In this document: positions 1-10,933 of the stretch, piece after piece
Numbering within the stretch: position 1 is the first letter of the stretch
Layout of the letters: each line of letters starts with the position of its first letter
NCBI GenBank assembly: GCA_964017045.1
Contig: OZ024810.1
Coordinates: 15,116,704-15,180,703 of the forward strand
Reading direction: 5' to 3'
Source: Omphiscola glabra
Lineage: Eukaryota > Mollusca > Gastropoda > Lymnaeidae
Length of the DNA: 64,000 bases
Notes under the pieces: model-generated
What the model was told of the DNA's origin: nothing
The model's input: the letters and a program-made list of their open reading frames with translations, nothing else
Databases searched by the model: none
Position numbers and translations under genes: made by a program

Positions 1-429
1 CCTCTAACAGTTCTGTGATCCCGAACTGTGTGATGTAGCGCTTAGCCTCGGATCGAGGGGAGGCTGGTGGGTAGTTGCAGCCGTCCAGGTCCATGATGGG
101 TATGTTGTAACTCTTCTGAGTTTCTCTCGTCAGCTGGGAATAATATTTGATTTCTTGATAAGACAATAGTGGAATAGTCGAGTTTTATTAGTTTTAGGTT
201 GTTACCCCAATAATGATTGGCAGAGCTAATGCATGCGTTGACTAATGATTGATTGGGGTGATAAATGCGTTGAACATTGATTTCCAGTGAATTGCAATAC
301 AAGATAAATCAGCAACACAATTTTTTTTGTAGAACATAAAACTTGGCAGCAACTTCGATGATGTGATAGCATAGTTGCATATATTGAACCCATATCTGCG
401 CATACACTGTTACATCAAACGGATTACAA

Positions 430-1061
430 TCACATGCCAGCAGGTTTACAATTACAACACTCCGATTTGAAGCCCAGCCCAAAACCACCAAATTCGAGAC
501 TCATATCAAAAGCAACAAGCCTCAAAATGTTGCATACTTTTAACATCGCAGGCAGAGTATCATCCAACGTCGGGAGACGGACATTCAATGCGGGCTTCGT
601 CGAAGACGCTTTCTGACCGACGACATCCCACCCAGAGAATGGTCTCTCCAACGTGATTCTCGGGGGAGGCTTAATTGGTTCCGGTGGTGCCGGCTTGCTC
701 AGCTGGCTCAAGAACAACGCCCTTGCTTTCTTCCTACTATTGGCCGTCAGCAAGTTGCTTCTTCCAATATGGGGCAGACGGAGCGTTTTGAAAGGATGAC
801 TGTCGCTGTCGGGACTACTACTGGTTGTCTCGCTGTCGTGACTTCCGGTCTTGCTTGGGCTGCTGCTGCTGCTACTGTGGTCTGCGGAGAATACTTCTAC
901 AGAGCTCAGATCGTCATCTGTGTAGCTGTACTGGGAGTCAATCTGAGGAAGGAGATTATACCGTCTATAATAACGAGAACGATGGCTTTGACGACGTACC
1001 CCTAGTCGGGTGTGCACAATCGAGGAATGCTTTGTTTTACTCGCAAGGAAACAAAGGGCTA
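430..1061 (-). CDS. Candidate terminal coding exon, Ser/Pro-rich, unknown
   Basis: Open frame of about 209 codons ending in TGA, after a good acceptor (TTCTTATTCAG at 1062-1072), entered in phase 1. It encodes a basic Arg-rich start, a Ser-rich stretch (DHSSSSSSPSK), a Lys/Pro segment (PPEPIKPPPR) and a hydrophobic C-terminus with several Cys. No domain recognised. No ATG suits it as a start, which fits an internal or terminal exon. The RS-repeat exon ends in phase 0, so a linking 0-to-1 exon in 1.1-3.9 kb would be needed, and I did not find one. It may belong to a different transcript. Confidence 0.35.
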
Positions 1062-1617
1062 CTGAATAAGAAGTTTTGATATGTGCATAATTGTATCGTT
1101 GTTTTGAAATATCAAGAAACGAATTTATAATTTCCCAGTGATGGTAACAATTTTACTATACAGCGATGTTGGCTGCATGTACAAAATTGGAATTATGAAG
1201 AGAAAACATTATAAGAAAAAAAATGTGTGAGTCTTTTCTCTATTGTATCAATCTATGTCCGAAAGTAAGCTATAGCTCTACCAATAAGTGCGTATTTTTT
1301 TCATTATTAAATTTTATTTTAAAAAAAACTAAAGACATTAATTCCAAAATTTAAAAAAACACAACATCAATGAAAGGGTCTCAACTCAAACAACTTAGAT
1401 TGGTGCATAATAACAATCTGGATACATTCTTGAAAGCAGCAACCCTACTACATATTTATATATTGGAATCATAGTCTTTCAGTCTTCTAATTACATACAC
1501 ACAGAGCCATCTGACGGGCCATGCAACTCGTGCGGCTGATTGGGGGGCCTTGTAATATTAGAAGATTTAATGCAGGGAGTAACTAACAGAATGTGGCCGA
1601 GGGTGGGTGGGGGGATC
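1062..1617. other. No gene seen
   Basis: AT-rich sequence with several A and T runs. I see nothing recognisable. Confidence 0.5.
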
Positions 1618-1802
1618 CAGTGGCGTAGCTAGAGTGTTTGGCGCCCGAGGACAAGTTTCATTTTAAAGCGCCCTCTTTTCATTTTTTCAACTCTCAAACC
1701 CATTATTTTCATCAATAAAATGATACCAAAGCATTGCCGCCCCTAACTAGCTCTCGCCCGGGTACATCTGTACCCCCTGCCCCCCATACGCTACGCCTCT
1801 GG
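1618..1802. mobile_element. hAT-like MITE, CAGTGGCGTAGC family
   Basis: Starts CAGTGGCGTAGC and ends CTACGCCTCTG, an imperfect terminal inverted repeat. It is flanked by GGGGGATC on both sides, apart from one extra G on the right, which fits an 8-bp target duplication. The interior (caactctcaaaccc, attattttcatca) recurs at 35.36-35.51 kb. Confidence 0.7.
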
Positions 1803-1809
1803 GGGGGAT

Positions 1810-2572
1810 CCAACAGTCTCGTGGCGGCTCTGCTGGCGAACTCATTGTTCTCCAGTCTGTTGGTGACTAACGGCCTATCTACTGACTAATCTAATGTTCT
1901 GGCTACGACTTAAGATGTATTTAAGTCCTGTTAATATACGAGCACCTGCACTCGGCCTATTTTACTTACATGGGGGATAGTAACGTCACTATATCGAGCC
2001 CTGGTCTTGGCTGAAATCTGTATCAATAAAAAGAGAAACTGACTAATAAATTTGGCGATGCACATTTATAATTATGCATTTTCTCAATGGAAAATAATGG
2101 TGGTTTGTATTATTTAGGCTTGAAAAAAATTGAACAGTTTAAGTTCGTTGTTGAGGGCTTATTATTCATTGATGGAAGTTAATTGTACTGCCATGGGGTT
2201 ATGTGTTGGTTGAACGAACTCCCGTTAATAATAAATTATTATAATGGTGAAGACAACTTTTGGGGACAGCGTACAATTAACTACTTTATTCATTTTGAAT
2301 TTCTTACTTTAGAAATCATTTAAATGATTGCTTTATTAATTTTTTTAATTAATTACTTTATTAATCTTCGAATTTGTTATTTTCGCAATGATTTAAATGA
2401 TTATTTTTTTTTTTAAATATTGCAATTGATTACTTTATTAACAGTTGAACTGGTTATTCCTTAAACATTTCGTAAGAAGATTTAATAAATATATTGTGAA
2501 ATGAAAATAATTTTACAATTATCTCTTTAAAGGGCTTTCTCAATTACTTTTTTCATTTCTTTTAATTGTTAC
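1810..2572. other. AT-rich flank with candidate poly(A) signals
   Basis: No coding potential seen. On the minus strand AATAAA occurs at about 2434-2439 and again near 2352, 2330 and 2285. These lie 130-290 nt downstream of the stop at 2573 and could serve as poly(A) signals for the candidate last exon. Confidence 0.4.
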
Positions 2573-2620
2573 CTAGGCTACAATGGTCAGAAATTGTATG
2601 ATAGGAATTAATAGGGGCTT
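2573..2620 (-). CDS. Candidate last exon of gene A (short hydrophobic C-terminus)
   Basis: Preceded by the strongest acceptor in this part of the window (CCCCTCTTTTGCAG). Entered in phase 0, matching the phase-0 donor of the RS exon at 3935, it encodes KPLLIPIIQFLTIVA and then TAG. Minus-strand AATAAA motifs follow within 150 nt. It could be the natural end of the RS-repeat isoform. The hydrophobic tail after a very hydrophilic protein is odd. Confidence 0.45.
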   Translation of the reverse strand, partial: KPLLIPIIQFLTIVA

Positions 2621-2622
2621 CT

Positions 2623-3826
2623 GCAAAAGAGGGGTTGGTGGGATCAGTTGCTGAGGTAGGGTATGCGAATAACCTATATTAGAGGTAAAAGGCAGATAAC
2701 TATCAATGTTCCAATTAATATGACTCTTGCTCAATCTTCCTATTACTATGATATTTGCTGATTGTTCCAATTAATATATCTTCTCCTTGTTCCAATTACT
2801 ATGACCCTTTCCCAATATTCCATTTACTGTGACACTAGCTGAATGTTTCAATTACTCTGATTCTTGCTCAATGTTCAATTATTACAACCCTCAACTTCCC
2901 CAAACCGTGTTCGACAATCTACTCGCAAAATAGATCGTTATGTGTGATATTGCTAAAATTGAACATACGTCACTAAATATGCTTGGAAACCTGCCCTCCC
3001 TTGATGTGGATGCAACAATGGAGCTCTGGGGAAAAACAAAAAAGGAATGTTTTATTTATTTCATGACTAAAATTGATCGAAATGGGGAAGAGTTTATACG
3101 TCCCAATGGGATAAAAAAGAGAAGGGTTATTGAAATTACTGAAGGCAATAGTAAACTCTCTCCATGAGTCTCGTGGCCTGTGCAAATTATCAAAATTGAA
3201 AGATGGACTGCATAACCAGAAGTTCCTAATCTCAAAGGATGAATGATTTCGTCTGAAGAGGGTTTCGCATAGGATCATCTTGGACTCGGGTTAACTGGCT
3301 TTCCTTTATATATCGCAATCGGCTTGCAACATGCTGTTTTTGTTCAATGACCGAATTGTGTTGTTTTGCATATATGAGGATTGATGTGGTCGAAGTCATT
3401 TTTCGACCAACGGACTTATTATGAGGGCCGAATAGACATAACACATGCCGGCTTAGTTAAAGAAGACGACATCACTGAACGTGTAAGACGCAGATATTCA
3501 AGCGTGTATGCAATCAGATTAACTTGACTTCGACCCAAGACGTCCCTCTCCTTTTCTGTGAGCTTGACTCATTAATTTAAAATAATGCATTTAATATCTT
3601 CATTATTTTTTTTTAAAATGTGGATGCAAAAGTAACAGTACAAAAGCCAAACATGAGCTCAGCAAATAATTTTTGTGTAACAAACACCACAAATGTGAGA
3701 AATCGTGAAAATGAAAACACAAGTTATTGAAAGTTGCGAAATTTAAATAGCTTTTAATCCCTTGATTCGAGAATTATTTGAGTAGCAAAACCAATTCTCT
3801 CGGATACCATCATTTAATTTCAATGG
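2623..3826. other. Intron or intergenic; weak plus-strand open frame
   Basis: Between about 2690 and 2890 there are degenerate ~30-bp repeats (ttgctcaatgttccaatta). A plus-strand frame at 2940-3167 (75 codons, MCDIAKIEHTS start) resembles a transposon relic in composition, but I cannot identify it. Otherwise nothing recognised. Confidence 0.35.
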
Positions 3827-3934
3827 CTAAAGACGAGCGTGGTCAATTTTTAAAGACCATTGCATATCAATGATACTCCGGAAAATTAATAAATTATGAA
3901 AAATATAAAAACAAATAGGGTTATTTTTACTAAC

Positions 3935-6900
3935 CATCTGACTTCCTCGTTTTTCACGTTTCTCAAATCCAAGTTTTGAAAGTCTTCGTTCGGGTGATGT
4001 CCTCGTCCTGTCTCTTCTGATCTTAGTGCCCGAAATCTGTCCATCTACTTCAGTCGTGTTGTCGTCATCCCTCTTTCGTCTTTCTCTTCTGTGTCTTCCC
4101 GTCTCTCCGAACAGATCTTGCTCTGAAATACCCTTACTTCTCGGTACCTTATCTTTCCTTTTACTTCTTTCGTGAAATATATCCCTTTCGCTTGACACAT
4201 GGCTACCATGTGGTGAGTAATCCTCTACATCCGCCCTAGAAGATGACTTTTTCTTGCCGTGTCGTTTGGGACTTTGCTCTTCTTCGTAAGACCGTCTCAA
4301 ATCTTCACTTTCTTTACGAGACTTTGAAGGACTTCTTTCCCTTACATCTTTACTTCGTTTCCGCGAAATTTTAGTACTTCTTTCTTGATCTTCCTCACTT
4401 CTTTCACGAGAAATTGGAGGACTTCTTTTCCTTCTGTCTCTACTTCTTGTACGCGTAGTACTTCCTTCCTGGTCTTCTTTACTTCTCTCACGGTAAATTG
4501 GAGGACTTCTTCTTCTACTGTCTTTACTTCTTTTACGCGAAATTGAAGGACGTCCTCCTTGAACGTCCTCACTTCTTTTACGCGAAATTGAAGGACTTCC
4601 TTCTTGATCTTCCTCGCTTCTTTCACGAGAAATTGGAGGACTTCTTTTCATTCTGTCTCTACTTCTTTTATGCGTAGTACTTCCTTCCTGGTCTTCTTTA
4701 CTTCTCTCACGGTAAATTGGAGGACTTCTTCTTCTACTGTCTTTACTTCTTTTACGCGAAATTGAAGGACGTCCTTCTTGATCTTCCTCACTTCTTTCAC
4801 GAGAAATTGGAGGACTTCTTTTCCTTCTGTCTCTACTTCTTGTACGCGTAGTACTTCCTTCCTGGTCTTCTTTACTTATCTCACGGTAAATTGGAGGACT
4901 TCTTCTTCTACTGTCTTTACTTCTTTTACGCGAAATTGAAGGACGTCCTTCTTGGACGTCATCACTTCTTTCACGAGAAATTGGAGGACTTCTTTTCCTC
5001 CTGTCTTTACTTCTTGTACGCGTAGTATTTCCTTCCTGGTCTTCTTTACTTCTCTCACGGGAAATTGGAGGACTTCTTCTCCTACTGTCTTTACTTCTTT
5101 TACGTGAAATTGAAGGTTTTCCTTCTAGGTCTTCTTTAGTTCTCTCGTGAGAAATTGGGGGACTTCGTTTCTTACTGTCTTCACTTCGTTTACGCAACAT
5201 TGAAGGACTTCCTTCTTGGTCTTCTTCACTTCTCTGTTGAGAAATTGGGGGACTACTTTTCTTCCTGTCTTTACTTCGTTTACGCGACATCGAAAGACTT
5301 CCTTCTTGGTCTTCTTTACTTCTCTCGTGAGAAATTGGAGGACTTCTTTTCTTCCTGTCTTTACTTCGTTTACGTGACATTGAAGGACTTCCTTCTTGGT
5401 CTTCTTTACTTCTCTCGTGAGAAATTGGAGGACTTCTTTTCTTCCTGTCTTTACTTCGTTTACGCGACATTGAAGGACTCCCTTCTTGGTCTTCTTCACT
5501 TCTCTCGTGAGAAATTGGAAGACTTCTTTTCTTCCTCTCTTTACTTCGTTCACGTGACATTGAAGGACTTCCTTCTTGGTCTTCTTTACTTCTCTCGTGT
5601 GAAATTGGAGGACTTCTATTCTTTCTGTATTTACTTCTTCTACGGGAAATTAAAGGACTTCCTTCCTGGTCTTCTTCGCTACTATGACTGGAAATTGAAG
5701 GACTTCTTTCTCTTGCCTCTTTTCGTCTCTCTCGGGACGCTGCATGACTTTCTTCCTTTGCTTCCAGACTTGTTGTACTGCTTTCCACCGAATCCTCATT
5801 TATTCGGCTTTTTTCCTTCGATTTTTGTCTCCGTTGTCGAGAAATGGAAGAACGTTTCTGCTTTCCCTCTGGACCTCTTTTACCAGAAATCAAATTAATT
5901 TCTTCCCCCACATGTTTACTTTGTTGGCGAGATATTGAAGGACCTCTTTCCGTTGTCTTTTTTACCCTGTGGCGAGAAAGAGAACTTCTTTCCCTTTGCT
6001 CTTGACTTCCTTGACGAGAAATTGGCGGACTTTCTGTCTCAATCTTTTTACTTCCTTTAATAGAAATTGGCGGGCTTTTGTCATTGGCCTCTTTACTCGA
6101 TTGACGCGAAGGGCTCCTGTCTCTTGTCTTTTTACTTCTTTTGCGAGAAATCGACTTTCTTTTTTCGCTTGCTTCTTTTCTTTTTTTGCGAAGAATTGTC
6201 GGACTCGTTTCCTTGACGTCTTTACTCTTTCCAGCGAGAATTTTTTTCTTCGATTCTTTCCTTCTTTGGCGAGAAGTTGGACTAGCATCCTTTAAATCCT
6301 CGATACTGCCACTAGAGCTTGATGAAAGCTCCCCAATCGACTCTCCACTCGGCTGACGAGAAACGGAAGGACTTCTTAGTTTTGTATCTTTGCGCCTTCT
6401 CTTGTGAGACATTGAAGGGCTTTTTATCCGTGCTTCTTTCCTTCTTTGACGAGGGGCATGTGCCTCGTCCCATTCCTCTTCACTGCTTTGGTTAGATGCA
6501 GTTGAAGATTCATCACTCGCCTCTTGGCTTTCACTACGAGAAATGGACGAAGCCACCTCCTTGGGTTGTTTACCTTTTGGAAGAGAAATTATTTTACTTT
6601 CATCGACAACCTCGTTATTCTTTTGCGCCCGTGACTCCTTACTTCTTTTAAGAGTAAATATCGGACTATCATCCTTACTTTCATGAATTGTTTGGCGGGA
6701 CACTGCAGGACTACCTACTTTAGCAACTTTTTTTCTTTTAAGATACAGTTTTTGGCTTTGTTGTCTCGTAACTTTTCTCCCAACACCCTCTCCAATCTCA
6801 GGCGATGCATACGGCGTCTCATCTTCTACTTCGTCCATTTCTTTCAGCGAATCATCCGTCAACCGTTCCTGTCTTTTCCGAAACTCTTCCAGACTATCCA

Positions 6901-7447
6901 GTTTTCTTCTTCCTTTCGATATATCTGTGGACGACGATTTTCGTCGCTGCAGCTGGTTCTCGTCGTAGTATCTGAGAAGTCGGTCACGCTCTTCGGACCT
7001 GGTTTCAACAAGATATTCCTCTTCTCTTCTTTTGCGTCGTTTCTCTTCACTTGTTTCTACCTCGTCTTTACCAATGATCTCAGATCTTTGCCGAGCGCTG
7101 GCTAAAGCGGGATCTCTCTCTAAATCTGTGCCTTTCAGCCCAGCCTCTCTTGTGCGACCTTGTTTCGTCCCTTGGGCTTCTAAGAGGAGCAGCTTCGAGG
7201 AGGCACCTTCAAGGAGGCTTGGCACAAGTCGACCGTCTTCATTGTAAAGCATTTCTGCTCTGTTTTGTGCAGCGAAATCATCAACGGCATCGCTTGATGC
7301 CTTCTTTGATTTAACTTTCATCATTCTTTTAACGGTGTCTTTGAAAGACACCTTTTGCACTGCAATTTGTTCTAGAGCTTTTTGATCTGCTGGCGCCTTC
7401 TTTGAGCTGAGTTCCTTAAACACTGAATAAATATCTCGTAGAGTATG
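3935..7447 (-). CDS. Giant RS-repeat exon (serine/arginine repetitive protein)
   Basis: A single 3513-nt exon (1171 codons), open in phase 0 at both ends. The acceptor is TTATCATTATCTACAG and the donor is ATG|GTTAGT. The first ~260 residues are mixed-charge and probably helical (HTLRDIYSVFKELSSKK, then Glu/Lys/Arg-rich). The next ~800 residues are tandem copies of a ~30-residue unit built from SPSMSRKRSKD and RKKRSPPISHERSKEDQEG, 90 nt per unit. The C-terminal ~90 residues are Arg/Lys/Asp-rich. RS repeats of this kind occur in SR-related splicing proteins and bind RNA or other RS proteins after SRPK/CLK phosphorylation (family knowledge). No RRM or PWI domain is visible. The long open frame and the repeat-level sequence variation argue for selection on the protein. 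It may belong to a nuclear RS protein rather than a receptor tail. Confidence 0.85.
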
Positions 7448-7812
7448 CTGTAGATAATGATAAGACAACAATAAAAATCAAGCTCTTGGATTTGCACTAA
7501 AAGTATGCCCAAGCTAAAGTTGTTGCTTTTTAAGTTATATATTATACGCGTGCCCGTTACTTTATTCGTAATTTACAGTAGCTGCATTCGTAAAAGTTAT
7601 TAATGTCTAACTATTATATCGAAGTACCTCAACAACAACTGCATTATAATGTACTTAAAAGTCTATGAAATATTAGAAAAAGATGGAAAGCATGAACTGG
7701 AAGAATCTTATGAAACAACGATTATCTATGAAGAAGCCATCAGTGAAAAAGATATCCATGAAGCCACTAAACGTGATAACACTACAACATCCACTAGATT
7801 TATTCCGTATCC
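7448..7812. other. Intron, nothing recognised
   Basis: Lies between the RS exon and the fold-back element. AT-rich; no exon signals found. Confidence 0.5.
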
Positions 7813-8084
7813 GGCAATTTGATCGAAAGAAATTTCGTCGACGGAAAATTGATCGAACGGAAATTTGGTCGAATCGTTTTTTTAGTTTATACGTTAAAAT
7901 TTTGCGTCAAATTTCTTTTTGAACGCATTATTTTGTTTTACTATATAGTATAGTGCGTTCAAAAAGAAATTTGACAAACATTTTAACGTCTGGACTGAAA
8001 AAAAGATTCGACCAAATTTCCGTTTGATCAAATTACAGTCGATCAATTTTCCGTCGATGAAATTTCTTTCGATCAAATTTCCGG
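7813..8084. mobile_element. Fold-back MITE with long inverted arms
   Basis: Two arms of about 120-130 bp (7813-7936 and about 7950-8084) are near-perfect inverted copies separated by a short AT-rich centre. Ends are CCGGCAATTTGATCG and CGATCAAATTTCCGG. A TA follows the right end and lies one base from the left end, which could be a degraded TA target duplication. No coding capacity. It sits in an intron of gene A. Confidence 0.75.
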
Positions 8085-8534
8085 TAACCGATTTATTCTG
8101 ATTAAAACAATTAAGAACGCCCTACTTTGGGGACCCGGGGGGCTGTTTTATCCTCAGTCGTTGCTGGTGCCAGTGACTTTGGCTAAAACGGATAAAGACA
8201 AAGGGAATCAAATTTACAAATTAGAAGAAATTAAATTAGAGCTCATGTAAAATTATACAAATACTTAGCATATATATTGTTTTGAAAAGTTTCTTATCAT
8301 AAGCTTTGCAATGAGTGGAATCCATATTTTTTACATCTTTAATTAATAATATATATTGATACAAAATCTTGAATTTCTTAATATATCAATAATCAGTTGA
8401 CATGCTTATAATCAAAGCAAATCGATACCGTGGTGATATTTCTCCACCTGAGACTGGTAGAAAAAAAACAAAAGAATTCAACGCAGTTCAGTATCTACAC
8501 ACCGTTGATTCTAAGGTGTAAAAATTTTACTCAC

Positions 8535-8576
8535 TTTCATCTGTGTCTTAATAAAATCTTTAATGGCGGATGAACT
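8535..8576 (-). CDS. Gene A exon, phase 0-0 (42 nt)
   Basis: Has a branch-point-like GCTAAC, the excellent acceptor TTTTTCCCCTACAG and donor AAA|GTGAGT. Only phase 0 is open, giving SSSAIKDFIKTQMK. It joins in frame to the RS exon (HTLRDIYSVF), and the two halves look like one amphipathic helix. Confidence 0.75.
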
Positions 8577-8879
8577 CTGTAGGGGAAAAATGGTTAGCTC
8601 ATCATAGTTATTACAGTTTTTTTATGGTTAAGATACGGTAAAACTTTATTATTAATTATTATTAAAATCTATTTTAATAACTAGGAAACAGATTTTTTTT
8701 CTTGGCTCAGTAAAATAGGTTTACTAAAATAAAATAATGAATGTACCAAGTACATTTTGGGAAAGCAGTGAAAAGTTTGGATTGAGATATGAACTCAAAC
8801 TGAAAATGAAATAAAAGCCGGTGTGAGCTGGAAAACGTTTGTGTGATATACTAAATAATAATTCGTGTGAGAAGTGAAA

Positions 8880-9140
8880 CAAAAGTTGGTGTGTGATGTC
8901 TCAAATAATATTGGAGTGAAATGTGTACGGGTCGGTAATTTTTGGCACAAGACGTGTACATGTTGGTGCGAGACATGGAGATATTGGTGCGAGACACGTC
9001 AAAGATGGTGCGAGGCTTGATCAAGGTGTGCGATACATGTACACGTTGTTGCGAGACATTGTGCGAGATGATGCGAGACACGTAAAAGTTGATGCAAGGT
9101 ATGTACGAGTTAGTGCGAGACGTGTACAAGTTGGTAAGAT
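8880..9140. repeat. Degenerate ~25-bp tandem repeat
   Basis: Repeats around gtgcgagacacgtacaagtt, strongly diverged. Open frames across it on both strands are repeat artefacts. Confidence 0.6.
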
Positions 9141-9154
9141 GTACGACAGTTCAC

Positions 9155-9204
9155 CTCCTGTTTAACGTCATCCCACCGTCCACTGAACCTTTTGGGGGCC
9201 GAAG
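9155..9204 (-). CDS. Gene A adaptor exon, phase 1 to 0 (50 nt)
   Basis: Acceptor TTTCTCACTAG, donor GAG|GTGAAC. Entered in phase 1 it reads SAPKRFSGRWDDVKQE and leaves in phase 0. That is exactly the phase change needed between the phase-1 mini-exons above 10 kb and the phase-0 exon at 8535. This fit supports the chain. Confidence 0.6.
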
Positions 9205-9712
9205 CTAGTGAGAAACGAAAAATAAAAACAAATATTGTGAGTGTCGTATATATGAAAATAATAGTAAAAATTAGGTTATGAATTTATGGCTGTAGCGCTA
9301 AGAGACAACCTCTGGACTAACGTTATTTTTTAAAAGAAAACACCATTAGGTCCTCCCTTTTAAAAAAGTATTTTCTTGAATACAAATACACTTTCAATTT
9401 AAAAAATAACTGGAGATACAGTACTTTAAACACTTTCACACGTCCACAACAAGCATAGGGTCCCTTTACAATTTCCAAATCGATGTTTTCGATTTATCAA
9501 GCTATTCTTTTGTTGATTGTTCTAATATTTAAAGATTTAAAAACAAGAAGTTTTCTTGGCCGGAAATCAAAAGTTCATATCCAATATAAGAAACAATCGG
9601 TCTCTTTTGACGGGTAAATGTAGTCTAAATGTACATTATTTATATTGCTTATATAAAGTATAGAAATACTATTTATCGGCAAATAATCTGGAAAGCTGTA
9701 AAACTAAGGAAA

Positions 9713-10151
9713 TAGGTCTTGATTTCATATTACAGAGAGACACTTGCTAGTGATGGCTTATCGAGTCTAGGTCTTGATTTCATATTACAGAGAGACACTT
9801 GCTAGTGATGGCTTATCGAGTCTAGGTCTTGATTTCATATTACAGAGAGACACTTGCTAGTGATGGCTTATCGAGTCTAGGTCATGATTCGTATTACAGA
9901 GAGACACTTGCTAGTGATGGCTTATCGAGTCTAGGTCTTGATTTCATATTACAGAGAGACACTTGCTAGTGATGGCTTATCGAGTCTAGGTCATGATTCG
10001 TATTACAGAGAGAAACTTGCTAGAGATGGCTTATCGAGTCTAGGTCTTGATTTCATATTACAGAGAGAAACTTGCTAGAGATGGCTTATCGAGTCTAGGT
10101 CATGATTCGTATTACAGAGAGACTCTTGCTGAAATGGCGCATCGAATCTTA
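9713..10151. repeat. 55-bp minisatellite, about 8 copies
   Basis: Unit taggtcttgatttcatatta... ending cttatcgagtc. Early copies are nearly identical; later ones alternate with a variant, gtcatgattcg. Intronic. Confidence 0.9.
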
Positions 10152-10176
10152 TGTCTAGCAACATTCATGTCAATCG

Positions 10177-10177
<1 letters not shown>

Positions 10178-10207
<30 letters not shown>
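10178..10207. repeat. (AT)n microsatellite
   Basis: Uninterrupted TA dinucleotides just downstream, on the minus strand, of the exon at 10260. Confidence 0.9.
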
Positions 10208-10210
<3 letters not shown>

Positions 10211-10259
10211 AAAAAGAAACGTATTTTAAACGATTAATTTCAGCAAAAGCCGCTATTAC

Positions 10260-10487
10260 CTTCTTTGTCTTTGTCCACGTGCTCCGACGCAGGTCCTGTA
10301 ACATGGGCGGCACCCCCTATGCTCTCCGAGCTGCGAGTCTTGTGGCTGAATTTCCACATGTTGTGAAGTTTTCTAGCAACGGTCAGCATGCGGAGGCCCG
10401 GTTTGTCGCCGTAAGCTGAAGGAGAACCGATCTCGTGGGATTCCTCCTTGGGCTCTATCTCCGCGGCGCTTGTAAAGCTCGGCCTAT
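10260..10487 (-). CDS. Gene A exon, phase 1-1 (228 nt)
   Basis: The largest of the phase-1 exons. Acceptor GGTTTTTAG, donor GAAG|GTAATA. It encodes DRPSFTSAAEIEPKEES near the start, then the basic segment RMLTVARKLHNMWKFSHK, and ends HVDKDKEG. GC content is higher than the flanks, as expected for coding sequence. No named domain recognised. The mid-segment could form a basic amphipathic helix. Confidence 0.75.
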
Positions 10488-10814
10488 CTAAAAACCAATT
10501 CATCACCACAGGTTTGTTTTTATTTACGATACACATGATATTTTGTTGTTGCTCTTTTGTTGTAAATCACATTATAGTACAATCTTATTTCCCGCTAGCC
10601 GCCTTCATGCAACTGTTTGGTGCGAATGGTGGCCGGGAGAGTTTGTTTAAAACATATTTTTTTAGCATAATGGCTTTGTTTGTTTGTTGTTTTTGAAACA
10701 GGAAAGGGGCGTGACAGAACAAGTATTTAAAGACACAAGGTCATGGAGTTGCATCCCTGACTATGCATATACAAGGATATGTGTAACGCTATTTAGTAAT
10801 TGATGAAACATTCC

Positions 10815-10933
10815 CAGTGGCTTAGGAAGGAGGTGGAGGGCATTGTCTGTCGACAGCAGAATTCTTTCCGTGGAAGGGGGGCGTCAAAAAGGTTGACCCG
10901 CCCCTTCCTTCACTAATCCTAGCTACGCCGCTG
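10815..10933. mobile_element. hAT-like MITE, CAGTGGCGTAGC family, diverged copy
   Basis: Starts CAGTGGCTTAGGA and ends CCTAGCTACGCCGCTG, an inverted pair matching the family. No target duplication is recognisable, so it is probably an older or rearranged copy. Confidence 0.5.

Noticed and set aside
2940..3167. 75-codon plus-strand frame as a gene
   Set aside because: No splice or promoter context and no motif; reported only as a weak frame.
5125..5898. Plus-strand and alternative minus-strand frames across the RS exon
   Set aside because: Shadows of the repetitive RS coding sequence.
9713..10151. CRISPR-like regular repeats
   Set aside because: Direct tandem 55-bp repeats without unique spacers, in a eukaryotic intron.
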